DNA of 64,000 nucleotides from contig JAIFAC010000007.1 of NCBI GenBank assembly GCA_026545765.1, forward strand, positions 1,674,001 to 1,738,000, given 5' to 3'. The notes beneath the pieces are model-generated. The model worked only from the letters and a program-made list of their open reading frames with translations, searched no databases and was not told the DNA's origin. Below are positions 13,057 to 25,541 of this stretch, piece by piece. This stretch comes from Plantago major (lineage: Eukaryota > Streptophyta > Magnoliopsida > Lamiales > Plantaginaceae). The stretch's first letter is position 1. Each line of letters opens with the position of its first letter. A program made the translations under genes and the position numbers.

Positions 13057-14400
13057 CACTACTATAAGTATTTTATGATACCTTAAGAGCATTTCACTTC
13101 TAATCCTCTATTTAATTTAATAATGTACCTATATTAGATTCTACCCTATACTATAACAAGGCGTTACTTTGACAAATAGAAAATAGAACTTACTTTTATC
13201 CCTAGCATATATTCTTTCCTCATTCTTAATAAAGAGTTCTTGGGTGTAATTCCTTACTTTATCTACTAATAATGTATTTTTGTGTATTTAGTTGTTGGCG
13301 CTAACCTCTTATCTTTCTCTTTTTTTTAAGTACTGCCTGCCTTAAGTAATCCTAAAAATGGTATCTTTCTCCCTCACAATATACCACTTTTCTATTTATT
13401 TATGTTGTGACTCACGTTCTCTCTCAAGATATTATATTACTATTCCATATAAGGCCTTTTACTTTCAATTAGTATCTTGCTCTATATTCTTACTTATTCA
13501 TTACTAAGTGTACTATGTTGTCTTACTATACATATTTCCATATTTCTATTATTTGCTTACTAGGGTAGTAGTTGTGGGAAGTTTTCTATACTCTGTTGTC
13601 ATCTTATAAAAGTATTATATCCTATGAGGCGTCGTGCTTATTACCTAGGTCGAGTAGTTGGTGGGAATATTGGAGTCAGTGAAATATTTGTTGTAACTCT
13701 AAAAATAGTATTGCATATGAAAGAAATAGGAGGATCTTAACTATGAGATTGGAATGGAAAGTTAGTTAGATATTGAGTCTTTTCACTAGAAATATTTCAT
13801 AATAGTGAGTACATAAAGACAGTGAAACCCATAATGTTAGCTAAGACATGTGTTTTATCATAAACAAGGAAACATTCTATTAGGTATAGTCCCTTACCAC
13901 TTAGATGTATTTTATAAAGTATCTTTGAATCACTTAATAACTTAATAAAATAGTATTTCTCTATAGAGTTCTATCTACCTAACTCTAAGTACTTCCCATA
14001 CTAAACTAGGTTTTACATATACATTATTCAGCAAAAGCATACATACACCAATTACAACTAATAACTAAGAAGAGCTCTTCTACTTGTAATTATTGCGTGT
14101 TACAGTATAACTATAAGGTAGAATCATTAAAATAAGGAATTGTGTAAAATAAGGCAAGAAAGTATAGGTTACGTAGAAGCATAGTCATAACAAATGCCAG
14201 GATCAAATGAAGTAGAGTAAAAGTATTACCTTACGAGGAATCTATATATAATATGGACTTATATAAAGGAGTGTATTTCATAACGAATCATAAATAGGAG
14301 TTATAAAGAAGATAGCTTGTAAATGTAAACTAATTAACTTAACCTAGAAAAAGAAGGTACTAGCTCTTTTCACCAAATTTCATAGATGCCTTTTATTATT

Positions 14401-15060
14401 CCTACCGCGCCTATAAGCATATTACTTTGCCAAGAAAAAAGGAAGAGAGGAGGAGTTAAGTATACAATCTGTTTATTACTCTAGAAGGAGTCCTCCCGGA
14501 GGAAAATTCGCCATGCAAGAATCCAAATATTCTATAATGAAGTTTATTTCACTTTTTCTATATAACTTAAAGCTTTATTTAGAGATGGGATTCTTTAAGA
14601 GACACCTCTTTATTGTACTTGTTAGGTTTTGAGCTCTATCGGTCAAGTTGGAAACTACAGCAGTAAGTAGTGGTACATAAAAATAACTACAAATTCTATT
14701 TGCAGGCATTCATAAGATATCTCATATGTTTAACGAAATGTCCGGAAACGCCAATTAATTAACACTTACTTTACAGTGTATCTTTTATGAATATTGTTCG
14801 GGTTAATTCTCTATCTTATCTCCTTTTAATCTCCAGTAATCGAAGCTTTCGTGTATTCTTTTTTTGATATGAGTGTGAGTGTGGGTTGTCTTGGATTACT
14901 CCTGGGTATACTAGTACTTTTTTTTTTGAGTTATAATTTTTATATAGATAATGAATATTACTAAGCAAGACGCCATTAACCTTATGAAATGAATTACGTA
15001 CCTCTCACAAATATTTTTAATTTGAAGGAAGACTAGGATAAGTCACTAAGTACACGTGTT
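14401..15060. other. short state A island (about 0.65 kb) inside state B
   Basis: CpG returns abruptly, with about one to three per 60 bases. The island holds a GC-rich hairpin (14491-14503) and a run of ten T at 14918-14927, one of the longest homopolymers I noticed. It then ends in CpG-poor sequence. No open frame of note was seen. It could be a later insertion into state B DNA, or a remnant that escaped mutation. Confidence 0.45.
14491..14503. repeat. GC-rich hairpin TCCTCC-C-GGAGGA
   Basis: The 6-bp arms are separated by one base, in the short state A island. A competing pairing GGAG/CTCC exists just upstream. It is too short for a confident functional call. Confidence 0.5.
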
Positions 15061-15996
15061 ATCTTCTAGTTTATATATAGTACTACAAGACAAGGGGATT
15101 TAATTGAACACCTAATATTGAATAATGACTCTATATACTTTACACAAGCTATAGTAAGACAACTACTAAGTAATGATATAAAAATCTAGGACTAAGACTT
15201 GTACAAGGATATTAAAATGAAAATGGAATCCTATTAAGAACAAGATAAAAAGGAAGAGATTGCTTCTCTCACAAAGTATACTAAGGTTAATGGGTTAATA
15301 ACTAATAAGATAGAGTTAGGGTATAAAGTACATACTATACTTAATTAACATAACTAAGGAATATAAAATAAAATACTATATAGGCAATAAACATATAAGA
15401 CATGTAAAAGAGATAGAGTTTCTAAGTACACAATTTTAGGACAACAAACACGTGTTCCTTCACCTTTAATCCAATAATGTAGGTTTCTCACAATTAAGTA
15501 TACTCTCCATCTTCTTCGTCTATAAGGTACCTTTCTTTTATTATAAGAGTCTGGTCAACCTTAGGTATAAATTATGCTTTGGTTCTCTCTTTCATGCCTT
15601 ACCCTATTTAACACTTACAATAAATAATTAGGGATATTTCATTCTCCATACTTAATCCTCTTTATTCTACCTTCATTTACCACGCATGCCTATATAACTA
15701 TAGAAGGACAAGGCTGACACCTAAACAATACATGTCTAATTCTACTAATAGACTATAATATACTACGGGAAAGGATTCTATACAATGATAATTACTTAGG
15801 TTATAAGCCAACATAAGGCAAATAGAGGATAAGGAAAGATGTGCTATAATATTTAGATAAACATGAGCGTACATATTATGGGTAGACATAGATCTATAAC
15901 ACAAGTAATATTCCCTAAGTTTCCTTGTTATCCGTATTCTATAAAATGAGTAAGTGGTGTACCTTAATTCCTTACAACAAAGTGTTCTTTCTTCTT

Positions 15997-16018
15997 TACT
16001 CTCAAATTACTCTCAAAT
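15997..16018. repeat. 11-bp perfect tandem duplication
   Basis: TACTCTCAAAT is present twice without interruption. Confidence 0.9.
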
Positions 16019-17044
16019 TCTATTTCATTTTAGTTACCATACTTGTGTTATATTTGTATAGAGTAATATAATGATAAGACTACAAACTCCATATCTCTTA
16101 AGTACTTCTTAGTTAGAGAAGAAGTTAGGTATCGAAAGCTACCTTCTTTGTATAGAGTATATAAGAACTTGAAAGGTATATACTTAGTTGAATCATAATA
16201 TATTTAAGAAGACACTTTATAAGAGAACCTTAACTCTTAACTTAAGTAATTATTATAGTATTGTGCTAAATGATCCCCATGAAATACTAGATAACTCTCT
16301 CTCTTTTCTATCCCACCTAAAAGTACTCAATGTATAGCGTAACTCTATTCTATCTCAATTCTTATTTCATTTTGTACTCCAAACACAGTAGATTATATAA
16401 ATTTAACTGGAGTTCTTTCCATGCCTTTATGATATATTAGGAAAGTACACGGGTAAGCTCCCTTAATAACTTTAGAACTAGACCTATGAGTTGCTATATA
16501 ATTGGTACTATAAATATTCTTACATTCCACCCCTATTTCTTAGTTAATGTTAACGGGTTCCCTACGCTACCTCCTCCCTTTATTTTTATTAGAGTAGTTT
16601 ATTACAAAGCTATTCCTTTAGTTATCTTATACAATTATATAGGGTGTATCATAGTTATAAGCCCAAAAGGAAAGTATAATAGGGCAAAGACAAAAAGGTG
16701 TAGATTATAATAAAGGATCCAAGAAATACCAACTACTAAGGTTAAGATCCAAAGCATTCATCTTTAGTAGCACTTAGGATATATAACTAAAACACCTATA
16801 AGAGTATACCCTATTTATATTTACCTATTATAAGATATTTTAGAAAGGACTTTTAAGAAGCACCTTTGTTTCTTAAGGTTAGAAAAGATAGAAGACATAG
16901 GGAAAAATTTCCCTTACTAATAAGTTTGTTGTGCCTCTAATTCTAATTGGTAGTTACCTAAGCAATCCTACTTAGTATTTATCTAGTGTTGTGTTGAAAT
17001 TGTTATACTCATAAGAAAAGGGATATTTGTAGCCTACCTAAGAA

Positions 17045-17069
17045 ATATATATATATATATATATATATA
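17045..17069. repeat. (AT)12.5 microsatellite
   Basis: A perfect alternating AT run of 25 bases in state B DNA. Confidence 0.95.
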
Positions 17070-20000
17070 ATTTGTAAAAGAGAGGTGCCTAAGAATACAT
17101 TGTATATGATCATGACTTCCGATTATATGCTGGCATAAAGGAATATAGTATCCTATGCCTAACACATCTAACTTATTAAGTAGTTTTTATAGAGAATATA
17201 AAACATGAAACAAGATATCTTTTTTTTTGTTTGGGTAATAGTCGTCTAAGCTTTCAATAGATACAAATAATAATGATGATAGCATATAACCATAAAAATA
17301 TGAACTCAAAACTAAGAGTGATTAGGAGTAGTAATTGGAGTAGTAGAGGACACACCACATATTTTAGTATAGATACTTTATTCCTTTAAGAAGATAATAC
17401 ACCTATTTTTGGAAGTAAGATATAATGAAACCTTATAAGCGTGCATTGTTATAACCTTACTATGGAGTTTGCTTTTCTGTGTTTGTCTAATTTAGTACCC
17501 TTCGCCACTTTAATTTGTTTAGTACATGCCTTCAATAAATAACTTCTTATGTTCCTTGATAAGACTCTCTTTTAGTTAGGTTTGCGTTTATATAGGACTC
17601 TTCTTACACATTTCACCTTTCATGTAATATTGGATTTCTAACACCTTTAGCACCTTGTAGTATTTCTATATTGCCTAGTTATTGTACTACCCCTAAGAGT
17701 ATTGACTTATACTATTTTATCCTATAAAGATTAAGTGATACAAGTATGTACGCTTAGTAATGAAACTATAATAGAACACATTAAAGTATACAAGATAAGG
17801 GAATTTAGGAAGGATATAGGAAAACTATAATATGTTACTATACGCATTATATAGTGATCTAGTAGATACGAGGCTAAGAACAACTATTCCTAGTATGTCA
17901 TATTTTATAGGTAAGTCTTTTCTCCAATACTCTATTTTATCTATTAGTGCATCCTATCTATTTAACCTATCCTTCTATATTAGTAAGAGGTATGCTCCAT
18001 ATAATACATGCTAGATAAAGGTAAAGAGACTTATACAAAATAGAATTAGACTTGTAAGAGTATATAACCCTAAGTGTGTAAAGAGAGAAGAGTACCCACA
18101 TTTTCTTTTTTTAGTAAACATTAAGGACAACCACTATATAAATTAGTATCATCCATTCCACAAGTAAAGGTTCTTTTAGGGTAAAAACACTAGTAAGTAT
18201 TATAGGAAACATATTGTAGTTAATAGATAATTAAACATAGCAAAGTATAGACCAAGGTTTCTAACACCAATACCAAAGAGAGCTAATAGGAAAGGACCTA
18301 ACTCTATTTTATATACTAATTAATGATCTGCAACAAGGCATTACACTTTATAGGAATATAATATGCATTACACGCGTAGCAAAAGATGAGTAATATAAAT
18401 AGGGATAACTAAGATAATATAGAATGCTCGTAAAATGATCACGTATAAATATGCCTATAGAACCTCTAAGATGTGATGAGGGTGAAGTACTTAGGGTTAT
18501 TTAATATGGTTATAGGTTAGTACTACATATATGTATGCTACGTTACTTATGAATTATAATGCACAAATAATATACAATCTATCTTTGTAAAGCCTTTTTC
18601 CTTAATATATTTCAAGTTAAGGGCATAGTAATAACAGTTCCTTTCTATGTACTATATAAGCTTCTAATACAAATACAATAATAAATGGTTATACTATGCC
18701 TCTACCTAATATCACTTGCAAGGTATACACTACTAAGATACATGTTTTATACTACGAAAACTCTTATTTCTTCTATGACTCTTCTCTATGTACTACACTT
18801 ACTCCGTATACTATACTTTGAGCTAACATATTCTCTTTGAAGTCCTTACTCTATATCCTTTATAAATGTTCTATTACCCTTATTTGCGTAACTTATTTTC
18901 TAGATCATTGTATGTACGTACTATATCGCTTCTAACCCAACTAGGAATATTACGAGAGGTTACTTCTACACTATCCTCTATTACTTTATACTATCAAGAA
19001 TCATATTTATCTTTTCCTTAGTCCTATATCTTATAAGGTATCCAAATATATTTCATGTCTTGTCTAACTTAAGGCATTTATAAAGGGTTGCATAGGGAAG
19101 TGTGCTTAGATTATTAATTTTATATAAGATAACTACAAAAAAGTGAAGTAGAAATTAGAGAAACTAACATTGCTTATAATTTCACATACTATTGTCTAGA
19201 AAAAGGAGTAAGCTTAGATCATATACCATTGCTTTAATATCGATATACTTGATTACTTCATTTAAATTAAAAATACACATTGTTCTTAGGTAGTAGTTAT
19301 TAGAATTCTTCCTATCTTGCATATATTTCTCTAAGGGTCTTATAGTAGTCCTCTTTTTAATGTACTCTCTCATGTACCTATGCAGTAATTCCCTTATAGT
19401 TCCTACACTAAGTATTCATAGCCTTCTAACTTAGATAACAATGTTAACGCACCCCATACCTTGTTCTATAATAATGTACTATACTCCCTTCTATTTTTTA
19501 TTTAATACACAAAAATCTTTCTTATTATATACCTATATACCCCAATACTTGAGCTAATTCCTTCTATACTATATAATAATAAGCAATGACAAGATAAACT
19601 CCTCTATATTTTTAGGCATCTTACATAATAAATTTATACTTAACATGTTGTGAGAATTCCTATCTTTACATAAGTACTAGGTGTTAACCCATAAAAGGCA
19701 AATAAGTAATAAGTATGGATCAAGAAGAAGTCTTGTGTAAGGAGTAAGTTGGGATATAAACTAAATTATGCAAAGAAGTAGGATAAGTTACAACATAAGG
19801 GATGTAGGTTCTTTGCTTTGGAGTTATTTTAAGTTATATAATGAGAAGTTAGGTACAATATGTTATGCAAGCTCATGTAGTATAGTTAAGGTATGTGTTG
19901 GTGGAAGGCATACTATGGTATAGTTGGTAGAAGTATCTTAGGGTTTAAGGATAAAATAAATCATCTAGTCAAGTAATGTTCATTCTATTATCATAAGCCA

Positions 20001-20708
20001 AAGTAAGAATAATAAGTTGTTTCCCTATATGCACTATTATATTCATATCACCTAGGTTATACTCTTTTTTGGAATGCTTTTTTTTATACTATACATGTAT
20101 TTTATTTTTGTAAGAACAACGGCTAGTAAATTATATTATGAAATAAAGGCATAAGTCCTAAGATATCACACTAAAGAGGTAGTATAGAAATAGTAGAAAT
20201 ATAGGTGAAATAAATAGTTGTTAATTTGCTTTAAGTATACAATTAATATAATAAAAAAAAAGAGAAGTAGTATCATGTGTCAAAATATACCTTTACTTTA
20301 AAGTAAATATACAACAAAACATAGTACATATAGCTATAAATATAATTTTAGAAATACAATGAAATACGTTACATCATTTTTACCAGATAAGTCATTTTTT
20401 TTATAGAAGACCTACACACGGAATACTACTTGGAATAGGTAATAGCTTGATTACGTAGAAAGAGTCACATATCTCTCCTCTTTGATTCCTTCCACAAATA
20501 TCTTTTGGTTTTGGTATACAACAGCATAGTATTGAGTCTATATAATAGCTCGCCTTAGTACATAGTATTAATATACAAATAAAGGAAACACTTAAGTTAT
20601 ATACACGACTATGAAAACACGAGTTTCTCAAACGTAATGTAACAGAGGCATATTTCCTAAAACACTTTTTTGTTGAATTATAGATATAAGCAATACACGC
20701 TGTCTTTG

Positions 20709-20723
20709 TAATTAATTAATTAA
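20709..20723. repeat. (TAAT)3.75 microsatellite
   Basis: A perfect TAAT run of 15 bases near the mixed patch at 20.4-21 kb. Confidence 0.85.
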
Positions 20724-21206
20724 GTATAAATAGTTAAATAATATTATAACATAAATTGTAAGGGATTCCATTCCTTTTAACGTTCTTTTTTGGTACTCTA
20801 TTTTCCATAGTAACTTTAGAGTAAAGCTTATATAGGAATTAGGAAAGAAATGTATAGAAGTTTGCCTTCATTTAAATATAGAGTATGTAGAAACAGGCCT
20901 TCTTAGTCTTAGTTAGTAAATGATTACCTTTGTGTACTTAGTGAACTCCTTTTGTAGTTGTCTTCCGCACATGTTAAGCTGGTATAATCTCCCTTATAAA
21001 TTAATATAAAATCTTGTCTAGTCTAACCTAATGAAAATAATATTGCAGCTAAATAATAAATAAAATATATGTGAAAATAGAGTACGTCTAGGTTAACTTA
21101 TTTTTTTGTGTCATGAATGAGATCTTGAAATAGAGTACTTTGCCTTGTACAATTCTATGTTATGTAATACTTGAACTTATGCTTAGAGATTGACTTGGGT
21201 ATTTTT

Positions 21207-21236
21207 TATTTATTGATCTAATATTTATTGATCTAA
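21207..21236. repeat. 15-bp perfect tandem duplication
   Basis: TATTTATTGATCTAA is present twice without interruption. This is one of the two longest perfect tandem duplications found. Confidence 0.92.
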
Positions 21237-23237
21237 ATATAATAGTTTAGTATAATTTCTTAAGTAATCTATATAATAATGGAAACAAGGTAATAGGAAT
21301 ATATCTCCCCCTAAAGACAACAAATATATGTTATGTGCAGAGAAAGAACACGTGGTATTTAACTCATTACTCTTTACTTAGAATCTTTTAGAATGAATAA
21401 CTTAGACAAGAGGTATACATGGAACATTGCTTTTATTTTATAAGGAACTACTATTTTGTACAATATGAAAGGATATTGGATTAACATATAAAACACCAAT
21501 TACAACTAAATACGAAGATAAATATAATTTTGGTAGACTTAAATAAATAGTTTTGGTATTCTTAGCTTATAAGTTATAATTAGGTCTTATGGCAAGGGTA
21601 GCTCTCCTTTATAGAAATATTTATGGCATTCAATAAACTTTGTATACCCAAATCTATTTTATTAAGAGAACCTATTCTCTATTTATTTCTATACTTACAC
21701 TTAATATGTCTTACTCTTACCTTTACAAAAAAAAAACCCGATTAAAGACCAAAGTGAAATGTGCATGCAGTACAAGTTCATTCAAAAGGAAATTCCAAAA
21801 TTTTCTAATGTAGGTAGTTTACTTTTAGTTTAGTTCTTTCTAAAATTTCTATTCGAGTTCTGTGTCTTACTAGAAGCTAATAACATATGCTCGGAAAAAG
21901 ATGTACTCGTACTCTCTTAATGCACTTAATCCTATCAGACAGGAAAAGTTCGCTGCGCTCTAAATGTTGTTGTACTTTTAGAATTTTCTACAAACTATTT
22001 TCAAAATAAAAATGTACGGGTTTATTTTATCATGAATGAAAGAGAAACTACTAACTATAAATTACTTGCCTCTTGAACAGCTTCTATTATTTCATTCTCT
22101 ATATAACATGTTCGGTATTCTATAGTTGTCCACTACTTTATTTTTATTCCCGAAACCACTCATAGTAAAAAAAATAGACTTTATTGTGTATTGTGGTACT
22201 AGTTTCCAGAACTTCCCGCACCAATGTTTTTTCTTAAGGAGTCCTTTTATTTATTAAGTCTTCGGAAGAACTCGTGTAGGAATTTAGTATTATTAGTAAA
22301 TTGTAATTATGAATTCTAAAATAGTTAAGTAAGAAAGAATTAAAGTAAGGAGGTATAGCCTCTATTCTATGATTAGAATTCGTCAGCCACGCAAGTTTAG
22401 TTTATCAATTCCAAAGAAAAATGATTTTCCTAGTTTATTCGTGTACTTTTCTTTATAGATAAGATATCCCGTTTAGGTTAGGAGCTCTATTTAATTGAAA
22501 TTTATAAAATAATATTAAAATAGAAGCAGTTGTAATTAATTTAGAAAGAATTTTTAGGAACCAAAGAAAAAAACACGACAGATTCGACTTAGTCCAATTC
22601 TAAAAGTACATATTTGACTTTGAAAAAAGGACCACTGATTAATTCTAAATCCGTCAGTTATTTTGTTTGACTATAATATTAGTTTCTATTAGTAACGTTG
22701 TATATTTGTTATATCTTTTTTTAAACGACTCACCTTTTTTATTATACCTTTGACCAACCATGCTTCCAATACCGTAGCATGCTAATCCTTCGTTCGGTAA
22801 TAAGCGGTGTCAATTGCAGCATTTCTTTTCATTTCGTTTATAGGATTTTTATCCACCTTTCTTTCTTGCTCGTGAGCGGACCACCTAGTGTATATTTGGA
22901 CTCTCTATTAGAATAGAAGCAATTACTAAGTACAACTATACTTATGACCTAAGCTATATTCCAACGTTTATAAGGCTAGCACGTTATGATTTGATTTAGT
23001 AGTACGTTTCTGCAAAAATTGTACAAATTGTACTTTGTTTTAGTTATCAAATCAAAGTTAGTTTATTATTAGTTGGTGCTTCTTTTTTCTTCTAGATTCA
23101 TTAGATTAGACCATAAGCATACTATGTATGCTATTTCTAATATACAATTATCTCTCTTAATTCTGAGAAGAAAGGTAAATAACAAACTTTTGTATCCACG
23201 CATACCCGTAAAATAGTTTTATATAATTAATTTGCTA

Positions 23238-23267
23238 TATATTATTAAAAAATATATTATTAAAAAA
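23238..23267. repeat. 15-bp perfect tandem duplication
   Basis: TATATTATTAAAAAA is present twice without interruption, in state A DNA. Confidence 0.92.
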
Positions 23268-23314
23268 GAAAGAATAGAATATCCTAAAACGTCAATTTGT
23301 TGATGACAATTTCC

Positions 23315-23332
23315 TAATAGATTAATAGATTA
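23315..23332. repeat. 8-bp tandem duplication
   Basis: TAATAGAT is present twice followed by TA. It lies about 50 bp after the 15-bp duplication at 23238. Confidence 0.85.
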
Positions 23333-24878
23333 TAAATCCCCACATCCACTACCTAAGCTTTTTAACTTCCCACGGCGATATTCCTCTTTTCTCTATATTT
23401 ATAATTTAAATTTAATAAAATAAATAATATTTAATGTTTGTTATATCTACTTGTTACACCTTTGTAGTTTCCTAGACCCCTTACTTTATTCTTTTTTCCG
23501 GGATCTTTCTTTTTTCACGCGACAAATTGGCGGTAAACTTTATAATAAAAATAAAAAAATAGCTTTATCCAATATTGGAAATCCTAATGTGTACACGTTG
23601 ATTGTTTCTTCTCTTCAAAAAAAAATAAAAAGGAAAGTTAGTAGGCTAGAAAAGAAAGTTGTACATTACCTTACCTCAGATTTTCGACATAATACATTAC
23701 ATCTCATTTGTTAGAATTCAAAGACAAAAACTTTCATTTCAAGAGTAACAAACAGGTTTTGCCTACGTGTAGCGTTCTTCTCTTCGCAGTTCTTATCAAT
23801 AGTTGTTTTTAATTTAAATCCTTTCCAATATTTTTTAGAAATAGAAGTAGAAAGAGTATTTACTCCTTTGTTGCCAAGACCTAAGAAAACCCGCTACTAT
23901 ATATATACTATCCCACCCCTTACTTAATCACAGAATTTTCAATGTTATAAATATCGCTACCTACAACACTTCTGGATTTCTCATGCACAAGGTATTTTTT
24001 CTGTTTGTTATGCTCGGCGAGAAGTCCAGTCCTTTTTGAGCATTTTTTGTAAATGACTACTAGAAGGGAGGATTTCGCTATTACAATTTCAGTAGTATGC
24101 TTCTAAAGATTGATTGGTTGCCAGAAAGAAATAAATACTCTTCTCTTCTTTTATTTTAAAACTTGGTGCCTAAGCTAGACAGTTGCAACTACTTTTGCCT
24201 CATAATGAAAAATATATGCTACGAATCAATTCAATTAATTGCTCTTTTCTGACGAACAAGAATTTCCTTTTTTCGGAGGATTACAACAAATTCTAACTAA
24301 AGGTTTTATAAGATAAACACACGCGGGTATACCAACAATCATATTCTCCTCTTATATAATGAGATATTAATTATATTTTAAGGTACAGACCAAACTCTTT
24401 CTTTTTTATCTTTTTCGATGGAATCTTTCACTAAAATGCTAAAATGTACGAAAAGCAATAGTCATAGTCCAACAATAAGTTGTGGGTTTAATTGATTATG
24501 AAGACAAATTAATAGGGAACAGAAGTAAATTAAATAATATACAAATACTACAATTCTATACATTTAAGTAGTTATCCGAAAAAAGTAAGGCTACTATGAA
24601 AGCTGTGTATTATATTTATCGCTACAAAAAGATTTACTTTTACTATTCAATCCTAGAATTCTTAGAACCAACTAGATAAAAAGATATAATAAAGTATAAT
24701 AAAGATAGAGAGATCTTAGACTGACCTATATCTATATAATGGAAATTGTAAACAATGCTAACTTCGGTGGTGTGTAAAATTATTATAGTTAGCAAATAGT
24801 TAGAAAAATTCTTAAAGATTAATGTAGAAAATGTAGAAGAATAAAAGGAAGTATCTAGTGTCTAGTCTATCTCTCTAA

Positions 24879-25541
24879 CAATTTCTAGAGTCGGTTGTAG
24901 TCATGGTTTAGTCCTATTCCTCTTTTGTAGTGATAGTGCTAGACAAAGCAGTGGTAGTGGTAGTCTCAGTTAAAACGTTAAGAGATCTCCTTCCAAATTA
25001 TCCTTTTTACGGACATAGTATGAAGTTAATGAAAAGTACTCCCGACAAGGAAAATGATGAAGGATTAAAAAACTATGTCATCATCCAAGAAGAGTACTCA
25101 CAGACAATGTCGGATATGACGACCAAGAATAAATTAGGTGCTCAAGAGTCAATCCAGTTTTTGATTCGAAAGGCTCAGAAGACTCATCTACTAGAGGAAA
25201 ACTGCCTATAAATAATTATAAAGAAAGGAACCTTTAAGGGCATAGTCTTTTTCATAACTTTTTCTTAACACTTGCTGGATAATGAAGTATATCTGCCTCT
25301 TACAAATCTTTTTCTTAGTGATAAGTCCAATAACGAATTATACCATGCTATTCATAGGGTATTAATAACTAGTCGACAAAAGGAAACGTGCCATAGTAAA
25401 AGAATTCATTTGTGCACAATAATAAAGTACTTAGGGTGTTATGACATAATAACTAATTATTTCATTTAGTACTTAGAAATGCTTGATAAGCGAAGGCTAG
25501 AAAAGCAAAATAAATGTGAGAATATGATAAGCTCCCCCAAT
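24879..25541 (+). pseudogene. possible decayed coding frame, unknown product
   Basis: This is one reading frame of about 221 codons broken by only four in-frame stops: TAG at 24909, TAA at 25209, TAA at 25266 and TAG at 25467. It is closed by TAA at 25542. About 17-20 stops would be expected at the local composition. It contains the longest open stretch of the window, 93 codons from GTG at 24930; the first ATG is at codon 31. All breaks are TAA or TAG and none is TGA, which is what C-to-T change of CAA/CAG would make, but TAA and TAG are also the likeliest stops in TA-rich DNA. The middle is lysine- and glutamate-rich and no family is recognised. Because the frame was picked as the best in 64 kb, chance is a real explanation. 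Confidence 0.2.

Larger units (their letters stand above)
9501..14400. other. gene-free AT-rich segment, state B (CpG-depleted, TpA-rich)
   Basis: The text is dominated by TpA, ctaag/cttag and agtac words, with CpG mostly absent except for small clusters near 10150-10280 and 13010-13056. No gene or recognisable element was found. Most of it is TA-dense enough that stop codons break every frame quickly. It contains the tandem duplication at 11549, the TTAC microsatellite at 12642 and the GC-rich inverted repeat at 13010-13056. Inference: old repeat DNA degraded by C-to-T mutation. Confidence 0.5.
15061..21740. other. gene-free AT-rich segment, state B
   Basis: CpG-poor and TpA-rich throughout, with mixed text around 20400-21000. 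Purine/pyrimidine bias is marked: 18781-18900 has only 38 purines in 120 bases. It holds the AT run at 17045, the TAAT run at 20709, and tandem duplications at 15997 and 21207. Two ACACGTGT palindromes lie at 15052-15059 and 15448-15455. No gene, RNA or transposon domain was recognised. Confidence 0.5.

Noticed and set aside
23451-23714. 87-codon plus-strand open frame
   Set aside because: It begins only at TTG, is dominated by lysine, phenylalanine and leucine as AT-rich chance translation would be, and matches no family I know. Frames of this length are expected by chance in 64 kb at this composition.
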